The position numbers were made by a program, and so were the translations under genes. DNA of 24,478 bases from Acidobacteriaceae bacterium (GTDB lineage: Bacteria > Acidobacteriota > Terriglobia > Terriglobales > Acidobacteriaceae). The stretch lies in NCBI GenBank assembly GCA_003152795.1, contig PMBA01000148.1, positions 20,828 to 45,305 on the forward strand, given 5' to 3'. Under the pieces are notes generated by a model that saw only the letters and a program-made list of their open reading frames with translations, made no database searches and had not been told where the DNA came from. Positions within the stretch are counted from its first letter, which is position 1; each line of letters starts with the position of its first letter. Shown here piece by piece: positions 15,758 to 21,737 of the stretch.

Positions 15758-16288
15758 ATGTCCGTAGAAAATTCAGTTGTCGCGATTTACCCCACGCATA
15801 CGCAAGCGGATCTTGCGGTGAAAGAACTGCAGCGCGCCGGAGTCGACATGCGCACATTGTCGATCGTGGGCAAAGGCTACCACACCGATGAGCACGTGGT
15901 CGGCTACTACAACACCGGCGACCGAATGAAGTATTGGGGCAAGACTGGCGCATTCTGGGGAGGCTTTTGGGGACTGCTGTTCGGTTCCGCTTTTTTCGCA
16001 ATTCCCGGGCTTGGACCCATCTTGGTGGCGGGGCCGCTGGTGGCGTGGATTGTGGCAGCGTTGGAAGGTGCCGTGGTGGTTGGCGGGCTGAGCGCGCTGG
16101 GCGCCGGGCTTTACAGCATCGGTATTCCCAGGGACAGCATTGTGAAGTACGAAACCGCGCTGCAAACCGATCAATTCCTGCTGATCGCCCACGGGACTAC
16201 GGCGGAAGTGGCCAAGGCGAAGGACATCATCGAAACCACGCATCCTGCGTACTGCACGTTGCATGCAACCGAAGCGGTGGCGGTATAG
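15758..16288 (+). CDS. YflT-like general stress protein with Gly-rich membrane segment
   Basis: ATG 15758 has GAGGAGA 8-14 bases upstream; the frame is open further up, but without a ribosome site. The 176-residue product begins with a YflT-type stress domain (VVAIYPTHTQADLAVKELQRAGVDMRTLSIVGKGYHTDEHVVGYYNTGDR). Residues ~65-125 form a Gly-rich hydrophobic stretch (FWGGFWGLLFGSAFFAIPGLGP, then a second pass through LVAWIVAALEGAVVVGGLSALGAGL), likely two membrane passes or an amphipathic insert. The end (GIPRDSIVKYETALQTDQFLLIAHGTTAEVAKAKDII) is a second ferredoxin-like half. Related proteins are induced by heat, salt or starvation; their biochemical role is unknown. It is first in a run of three small same-strand genes. 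Confidence 0.85.
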   Translation: MSVENSVVAIYPTHTQADLAVKELQRAGVDMRTLSIVGKGYHTDEHVVGYYNTGDRMKYWGKTGAFWGGFWGLLFGSAFFAIPGLGPILVAGPLVAWIVAALEGAVVVGGLSALGAGLYSIGIPRDSIVKYETALQTDQFLLIAHGTTAEVAKAKDIIETTHPAYCTLHATEAVAV

Positions 16289-16332
16289 CTTAAGGAGCGG
16301 GATAACGCGTTTCAACGACCGGAGTGAAAAAT

Positions 16333-16599
16333 ATGCTTGCAAAAGACAAACGCCACCAGGATGAACTTGGACCGGAATCGGCAGGGCAGTCTGGCGACCT
16401 TCAGGGATTATCGGATGTAGCCGACGCGGATTCCGAGAGTGTGAAGGAATTAGTGGAAGAGGGAAACGCGTTCGAAGCCGAAGCCGTCGAGGGTGTGGAG
16501 AACGCCAGAGATCCGGATGTATCCGAGGTCAAGACGCGCCAGGTACCGGAGGACGACGTGCCTCCCGAATACTTGAACGACGACGAGCACGGTGTGTAA
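16333..16599 (+). CDS. Acidic 88-residue protein, unknown function
   Basis: ATG 16333 has GGAG 9-12 bases upstream; GTG 16324 overlaps that site and is less likely. The product is strongly acidic: ADADSESVKELVEEGNAFEAEAVEGVE and a C-terminus VPEDDVPPEYLNDDEHGV, with a basic start (MLAKDKRHQ). No Cys, signal peptide or membrane segment. I do not recognise a named family, though this Ser-Val-x-Glu-Leu-Val-Glu-Glu-Gly core looks like a conserved short helix followed by a disordered tail. It starts 44 bases after the stress-protein gene and precedes the 66-residue gene by 45 bases, so co-transcription is likely. It could be a partner or regulator of the stress protein. Confidence 0.75.
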   Translation: MLAKDKRHQDELGPESAGQSGDLQGLSDVADADSESVKELVEEGNAFEAEAVEGVENARDPDVSEVKTRQVPEDDVPPEYLNDDEHGV

Positions 16600-16644
16600 A
16601 GCCGGTTCGCCCCAGATAACCGCTACAACTGGCAGGAGGACACC

Positions 16645-16845
16645 ATGCCGCAGAGCCCGCATAATCGAATCGCAGAACTCCACAACTTTGCCGCCCACGC
16701 CCATGCCGCCGCCGCCGTTGCCCACGGCAAGGGAGATCACCTCAGCGCTCACGAACTTACCAAACAGGCGCACGAGCACTCCATGAACGCCTACAAGCTC
16801 AGCGAAGAACTGGCCACCAAGGCCGCAACCGTCAGCAAGAGCTAG
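16645..16845 (+). CDS. Ala/His-rich 66-residue helical protein
   Basis: ATG 16645 has a strong ribosome site (GGAGGA, ~6 bases upstream). The protein is almost entirely helix-forming: HNRIAELHNFAAHAHAAAAV, then HLSAHELTKQAHEHSMNAYK and LSEELATKAATV. It has nine His in 66 residues, no Cys and no membrane segment. The pattern suggests a two- or three-helix bundle; metal binding through His is possible but not shown. Third gene in the stress cluster, 45 bases after the acidic protein gene, followed at once by a GC-rich hairpin (16850-16865). Confidence 0.8.
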   Translation: MPQSPHNRIAELHNFAAHAHAAAAVAHGKGDHLSAHELTKQAHEHSMNAYKLSEELATKAATVSKS

Positions 16846-16849
16846 AACG

Positions 16850-16865
16850 GGGCTGCGCCCAGCCC
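16850..16865 (+). terminator. Hairpin GGGCTG-CGCC-CAGCCC at the end of the stress cluster
   Basis: A 6-bp perfect stem plus an outer G-U pair, starting 4 bases after the last stop codon of the three-gene cluster. No U-run follows (TGATTCATCTTTA), so termination is only plausible. Confidence 0.45.
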
Positions 16866-16975
16866 TGATTCATCTTTACCCGGAGCGCAAGTGATTCCCC
16901 TGCCTCAATGCGTCGCCGTCCCCTCTCTTCAACTCGCGGCAAACGATGGCTGCAAGCAGGCTCATGCCACCCCGC

Positions 16976-17365
16976 CTACTTGCTGTGCGGCAAAGATGCT
17001 TCTTGTGAACTGATTTCGACGCGTTCCTTCCTCAGGTCCAGCCGAATCCTGCCGAAGAGGCTCATATAGATGTTGGCCACAAAGACCAGCGAGAAACCGG
17101 CAATCAGGTATCCCCGCCAATCCGGAAACAGGAGCTTGTAGCGGGTGATGACCAGAAACCCTGCGGCGACATAATGGCTGAAACAGTACTCGCAGGTAAA
17201 AAGATAGAAGAACTTGCGCTCGTAAATGCGCCGGCACGTAGTGCTTTTGGCCACGCAAACGTCATGGAGCTCGCGAAAGACTTCTTCGTGGGTAATGGTC
17301 CACGCAATTGACGCAATGGGAAGGGCAATAATAAACAGCGACATTATTTGCAGCGACATGTTCAT
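16976..17365 (-). CDS. Small membrane protein with CxxC motif, 129 aa
   Basis: ATG 17365 has AAAGG 6 bases upstream; a second ATG two codons later is possible. Three hydrophobic segments are visible: residues ~3-23 (SLQIMSLFIIALPIASIAW), ~62-78 (FSHYVAAGFLVITRYKLLF) and ~83-105 (GYLIAGFSLVFVANIYMSLFG). Between the first two lie two Cys (HDVCVAKSTTCRRI) and a CEYC motif placed at the start of the second segment, reminiscent of small DUF1360-like membrane proteins; I am not sure of that family. The C-terminus is charged and cytosolic or periplasmic. It starts 56 bases after the stop of the alcohol dehydrogenase, on the same strand, so the two are probably co-transcribed. The Cys pairs could bind a metal or form a disulphide. 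Confidence 0.7.
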   Translation of the reverse strand: MNMSLQIMSLFIIALPIASIAWTITHEEVFRELHDVCVAKSTTCRRIYERKFFYLFTCEYCFSHYVAAGFLVITRYKLLFPDWRGYLIAGFSLVFVANIYMSLFGRIRLDLRKERVEISSQEASLPHSK

Positions 17366-17421
17366 AGCCAGCCTTTAACGAGGATAAAGCAAAACACCCG
17401 CGACTGGTCCCTGGCTTCGAT

Positions 17422-18414
17422 TCAGGGAACAATCACTGCCGATCCAGGCCCGGTTTCGTCTTTTACTGACAGCAGTGCCTGATTCGCATCTTCGAGCGGA
17501 AATACTGCGACTTGCGGGTGAATGTTAAGAGCCTGAGCGATCCTCAAAAAGTCACGCGCATCCTGCCGCGTCATATTCGCCACACTGCGTATCTGGCGCT
17601 CGCCCCAAAGAAGTTTGTCGTAGTCAAACTCGGGCATGCGGTCAAGATGAATGGCATTGATGGCCACTACTCCACCTTTACGCAAGCTGGCGAGGGCACT
17701 TACTACAACCTTTCCACTGGGAGCAAACGTGATGGCGCGGTCGAGCATCACGGGCGGCTTCTCATCCTCGTTGCCAACCCAGGTGGCGCCGAGCGCGGCC
17801 GCCCGTTTCCGGTGGGATTCGCCCCTGGTCACAACATAGACTTCGCATTTCCAGGATTGCAGGATGGGAATCGCTAAACTCGCGGAGCTCCCAAAACCGA
17901 AAAGCCCAACCCGCTCGCCATGCTCCACCCCCGCAACCCGTAAGCTGCGAAAGCCAATGATCCCGGCGCACAAGAGCGGAGCCACATGTACATCATCCAA
18001 ACCAGCCGGCAGCGGAAAGACGAAGTCCGGGTGCGCCAGGACGTACTCGGCATAGCCTCCGTCCACCGTGTATCCCGTAAAGGTGGGCCGGTCACACAGG
18101 TTCTCCATTTTGTGACGGCAGTACCAGCAATCGCCATCGACCTCGCCCATCCAGGAGACACCGACCCGCGTTCCCAGAGGTAACTCCGCGGTTGCGCCTT
18201 CCGCCACCTCGCCCACGATTTGATGACCAGGTATGAGTTGTCGCCGGAGCGGCGGCAGATCCCCTTCCACGATGTGCAGGTCCGTCCGACAGACCCCGCA
18301 CGCCACCACCCGAAGCAGTACCTGACCGGCTGCACACTGAGGACGGGGACCGTCCTCGATGCGAAGAAACGGCGCAGGCTCTTTGCGCCCGGATTGAAAG
18401 ATCGCAGCTTTCAC
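17422..18414 (-). CDS. Zinc-dependent alcohol dehydrogenase (MDR family)
   Basis: GTG 18414 has GGGAG 8-9 bases upstream. The 330-residue protein is a medium-chain dehydrogenase: GroES-like N-domain with catalytic zinc ligands C39 (ACGVCRTDLH), H64 (IPGHQIVGEV) and C149 (PLLCAG), then an NAD(P)-binding Rossmann fold starting GLFGFGSSA (170-178). The structural-zinc loop (DGDCWYCRHKMENLC) keeps C96, C99 and C107 but has Asp93 where the first Cys is expected. It should oxidise an alcohol or reduce an aldehyde in the cytoplasm; the substrate is unknown. It diverges from the oleate hydratase gene, so a shared role in fatty-acid or hydroxy-acid turnover is conceivable but only an inference. A small membrane protein gene follows. 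Confidence 0.92.
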   Translation of the reverse strand: MKAAIFQSGRKEPAPFLRIEDGPRPQCAAGQVLLRVVACGVCRTDLHIVEGDLPPLRRQLIPGHQIVGEVAEGATAELPLGTRVGVSWMGEVDGDCWYCRHKMENLCDRPTFTGYTVDGGYAEYVLAHPDFVFPLPAGLDDVHVAPLLCAGIIGFRSLRVAGVEHGERVGLFGFGSSASLAIPILQSWKCEVYVVTRGESHRKRAAALGATWVGNEDEKPPVMLDRAITFAPSGKVVVSALASLRKGGVVAINAIHLDRMPEFDYDKLLWGERQIRSVANMTRQDARDFLRIAQALNIHPQVAVFPLEDANQALLSVKDETGPGSAVIVP

Positions 18415-18619
18415 TTTCTTGTCTCCCGAAGTTGGAGCCGCTGATGGTGAGTGCTCTCATCATGGAACTCCGTCCGGCGCGCGTCCACCGTTATTTTGCA
18501 ATCTCCACCAAGCCAGGCCGCACGTCCATGTTGGCAGCCCATCTGTGCAATTCGATACAGTACCGCGCCAGACTCTCGCGTCACACTCTTAACTGTGCAA
18601 TTACACCGAAGGAACCGCT

Positions 18620-20212
18620 ATGACTGAAAGAATCTCGGATGATAATGCAATCATTTACCTGGTTGGAGCTGGCATCGCCTCGCTTGCGGCCGCGGCCTTC
18701 CTTATTCGCGACGGAGACGTCCCGGGCCACAACATCATGATCCTTGAAGAATCGGCAATCCTCGGCGGCAGTCTCGACGCCGCCGGAACCCCAGCCGATG
18801 GCTATATCATGCGCGGCGGCCGAATGATCGAGAGCAAGTATGTTTGCACCTTCGACCTCTTTTCATCAATCCCTACACTCGACGAAAGCAAGACCGTGAC
18901 CGAGGAGATTTTCGATTGGAATGAAACCATGAAGACCTCCTCCAAATCGCGTCTCTTTCGGGACGGACACCGGGTCGACGCTCCCAGGTTTGGACTCAGC
19001 GAAAAGCATATCCTGACCCTCGAACGCCTGGAGCTTGAACCGGAGGGGATGCTGGGGCGAAGCAGCATTTCGGACCAGTTCGACGCCTCCTTCTTTGCAA
19101 CCGATTTCTGGTTCATGTGGTGCACGACGTTCGCCTTTCAACCCTGGCATAGCGCGGTCGAGTTCAAGCGCTACCTGGTGCGCTTCACTCATATGGTGTC
19201 GGGCTTCAACACGCTGGGTGGAATCATGCGAACCGTCTACAACCAGTACGACTCGATGGTTCGACCACTGGAGAAGTGGCTGAAAGAACGGGGTGTGAAG
19301 TTCGAATGCAATGCTCGTGTCACCGATCTTGGCCTCCGCCATGATTCCGGGGGCTACACAGTGGAGCGCATTGTCTGCGATCGGGACGGCCATCGGGACG
19401 AGATCAAGGTGGGCGAGAAAGACAAAGTGATCGTCACCCTGGGATCCATGACCGACGCTTCCAGTCTGGGCTCGATGGATTCCGCAGCGGTCCTCAAGGG
19501 TAAGTCCGACGGCGGTTCCTGGACTCTCTGGGAGAAAATAGCCGCTGGCCAACCGCAGTTCGGCCACCCGGCGAACTTCACCGGCCATATCGAGGAATCG
19601 AAGTGGTTGTCTTTCACCACAACTCTTCACGACGCCAACTTCTTCCGGCTCATCGTGGATCTCACCGGCAACGTTCCGGGAGAAGGCGGCCTGATTACTT
19701 TTCCCGAATCCAGTTGGTTGGCTTCGATCGTGTTGCCTCACCAGCCCCATTTCATCGGGCAGCCCGCGGATGTTCAAGTGTTCTGGGGGTATGGCCTTTT
19801 CGTCGACAAACTGGGTGACTTCGTGAAGAAACCAATGTCGGCATGCGCCGGCCGCGAGATCATGACGGAGGTCCTCGGCCACTTACGGATCGAGATCGAC
19901 GCCAATAAGATACTTGAAACCTGCACCTGCATTCCGTGCATGATGCCCTTCATCACCAGCCAGTTCCTGCGCCGGTCCAAGGGTGACCGTCCTCAGGTGG
20001 TGCCGGAAGGCTCGAAGAACCTTGCCTTCATCGGACAATTCTGCGAACTCCCGGAAGACGTGGTGTTCACAGTCGAATATTCGATCCGCTCGGCGCAAAC
20101 GGCAGTGTACGCGCTGCTCGGTCTGAAGCGGACTCCACCGCCTGTTTATCAAGGGCGTTACGATCCACGCGTTCTGCTCAAAGCCTTTCTGACGTTACAC
20201 GACAAAGTCTGA
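18620..20212 (+). CDS. ohyA: Oleate hydratase (FAD-dependent fatty acid hydratase)
   Basis: ATG 18620 has GAAGGAA about 8 bases upstream. The 530-residue protein is of the MCRA/oleate hydratase family, which adds water to the cis double bond of oleate to give 10-hydroxystearate; FAD is needed but not consumed. Visible marks: FAD-binding GAGIAS (16-21), acidic end of strand two (ILEES, 41-45), GGSLDAAG, the RGGRM loop (65-69), FDLFSSIP, WHSAVEFKRYLVRF and the NQYDS motif (Y210). In the best-studied enzymes the loop reads RGGREM, with a Glu that helps activate water; here the Glu is missing. As I recall, a subgroup typified by a Rhodococcus enzyme has Met at that place. Divergent from the alcohol dehydrogenase. 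It may detoxify unsaturated host or plant fatty acids. Confidence 0.93.
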   Translation: MTERISDDNAIIYLVGAGIASLAAAAFLIRDGDVPGHNIMILEESAILGGSLDAAGTPADGYIMRGGRMIESKYVCTFDLFSSIPTLDESKTVTEEIFDWNETMKTSSKSRLFRDGHRVDAPRFGLSEKHILTLERLELEPEGMLGRSSISDQFDASFFATDFWFMWCTTFAFQPWHSAVEFKRYLVRFTHMVSGFNTLGGIMRTVYNQYDSMVRPLEKWLKERGVKFECNARVTDLGLRHDSGGYTVERIVCDRDGHRDEIKVGEKDKVIVTLGSMTDASSLGSMDSAAVLKGKSDGGSWTLWEKIAAGQPQFGHPANFTGHIEESKWLSFTTTLHDANFFRLIVDLTGNVPGEGGLITFPESSWLASIVLPHQPHFIGQPADVQVFWGYGLFVDKLGDFVKKPMSACAGREIMTEVLGHLRIEIDANKILETCTCIPCMMPFITSQFLRRSKGDRPQVVPEGSKNLAFIGQFCELPEDVVFTVEYSIRSAQTAVYALLGLKRTPPPVYQGRYDPRVLLKAFLTLHDKV

Positions 20213-20746
20213 TTTCATCACAATTTTTCAGTTCAATCGTCACAGACATCCGCCAGCCTTCTTCCATACCATCGGCTTGTTAGTGAACAGGCAGTTCACG
20301 CTGCGGCCAAACAGCACCCGGCCCCGCACGCATCACCAGCCCAGATTGCCCGCAGTAACGCTGGAGGCTGACTTGCATCGCATCCTTGCCCCAACCCGGT
20401 TGGACGCGCCCCTCTTGCTGTTGGCTTTTGGAGAAAGCGGTCAATATTGCACAGCCGGGGTACTGCGAATCGGGCTAGGATCATCGAGTTTTCGAGCAAA
20501 TTCAGGAAATCGCGGTAATGCCTGGCAGGGTCCTGCCGATAGGTGATGAGTGCGGCGTTCTGAAGGGGCAAACTCGGACCCAGCGCTTCGATCAGCGGCC
20601 TCGCGAATAGCGTATGGCGCGGTAAAGCTCTGGCGAAGAGGCGTGATCGGACTGGTGAATGAGATGAAGCCGGACGACATGAACCTTGCGGTCAATAAAG
20701 TTCCTTTTTCACACATCCACAACCAAGTGCGGTTGTCGAGGGGGGC
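20213..20746. other. 534-base gap, possible decayed coding remnant on the minus strand
   Basis: No intact gene is visible. On the minus strand a stretch reads in one frame as KRNFIDRKVHVVRLHLIHQS...PELYRAIRYSRGR and then stops, while the adjacent frame, open from about 20697 to 20296, reads RPLIEALGPSLPLQNAALIT...DPARHYRDFLNLLENSMILA with coding-like third-base GC. There is no start codon with a ribosome site. The promoter and leader of the decaheme cytochrome must be in the last part. Treat as uncertain. Confidence 0.4.
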
Positions 20747-21727
20747 ATGCGAATGTTAATGCCAGCAAGTTCCAGGACCGCTCGAGTGTTTCTGCTGTCG
20801 CTCCTGTCTTTTTTCGTTCTTGTTGTCCTCGCTGCGGGCCAGACACAGCAGGTTGCCGACAAGAGCGCCCAATCCACCAGCCGGCCTCCGGCCAGTGGGC
20901 CTGCCTCGGAAGGCCCCAAGGGAGTCTCCCAGTACGTGGGAGCGGAGACCTGCAAGACCTGTCACGAGGATCTCTACAACGCATGGGAGAAAACACCGCA
21001 TTGGAAGACCACGCTCAATAAAGAGGGTGGCCCCTCCCATCAAGGTTGCGAGGGCTGCCATGGTCCTGGAGCGGACCACGTGGCCGGCGGCGGCGACAAA
21101 ACCAAAATATTCACGTTCAAGGATGCGTCACGGCAGGAGACCAGCGCCCGCTGTCTGAGTTGCCACGGCGAAGGGCATGAGCAGTCGCATTTTGCGGAAT
21201 CCGCCCACGCCAGCAGCGATGTCGGCTGTCTCGATTGCCACTCTCCCCATCACGCCAGGGAAGAACAGCACCTGCTGGCCGAGAAGCAGCCCCAATTGTG
21301 CTACGGATGCCATACCGCGGCGAAGGCGGATTTTGCTAAACCGTATCACCACCGGGTCAACGAAGGTCTGGTGCAATGCAACGATTGTCATAACCCTCAC
21401 GGGACCGCAACCATTCGTCAGGTGCGGGCTCTGCCCAGCGGCGACGCCGTTTGCTACAAGTGCCATGTCGATAAGCAGGGACCCTTCGTCTACGAGCATG
21501 TTCCGGTGAAGACCGAGGGCTGCGGCAGCTGCCACACGCCTCATGGTTCCACCAATCCCCGGCTGCTCAAAGTGAGCCTGGTGAACATGCTCTGCCTGCA
21601 GTGCCATACCTTCCCGACTCCGGGGCCAAGCGGGCCCGCACACAATCAATCCGCGAAGTATCAGGCTTGCACCATGTGTCACACGCAGATTCATGGCTCC
21701 AATTTCAGCAACGTCTTTTTCAAGTGA
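20747..21727 (+). CDS. DmsE-like periplasmic decaheme cytochrome c
   Basis: ATG 20747 follows GAGGGGGG by a few bases. Residues ~10-31 are a signal peptide (TARVFLLSLLSFFVLVVLAAGQ). The 326-residue protein contains exactly ten CxxCH haem sites: Cys at 69, 101, 136, 161, 185, 211, 236, 259, 283 and 308, each followed by His, plus many further His that can serve as sixth ligands. The order and spacing fit the DmsE/MtrA type, in which a periplasmic ten-haem wire plugs into an outer-membrane barrel and carries electrons across the outer membrane. The very next gene, 10 bases downstream, encodes such a barrel, so the pair is one operon. No CymA-like quinol oxidase, terminal reductase or haem-maturation genes are in the window. 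Confidence 0.95.
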   Translation: MRMLMPASSRTARVFLLSLLSFFVLVVLAAGQTQQVADKSAQSTSRPPASGPASEGPKGVSQYVGAETCKTCHEDLYNAWEKTPHWKTTLNKEGGPSHQGCEGCHGPGADHVAGGGDKTKIFTFKDASRQETSARCLSCHGEGHEQSHFAESAHASSDVGCLDCHSPHHAREEQHLLAEKQPQLCYGCHTAAKADFAKPYHHRVNEGLVQCNDCHNPHGTATIRQVRALPSGDAVCYKCHVDKQGPFVYEHVPVKTEGCGSCHTPHGSTNPRLLKVSLVNMLCLQCHTFPTPGPSGPAHNQSAKYQACTMCHTQIHGSNFSNVFFK

Positions 21728-21737
21728 GGGAGAACCG

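Noticed and set aside
18866..19882. 338-codon minus-strand open frame inside the oleate hydratase gene
   Set aside because: The plus strand is an unmistakable oleate hydratase; the other frame has no family marks.
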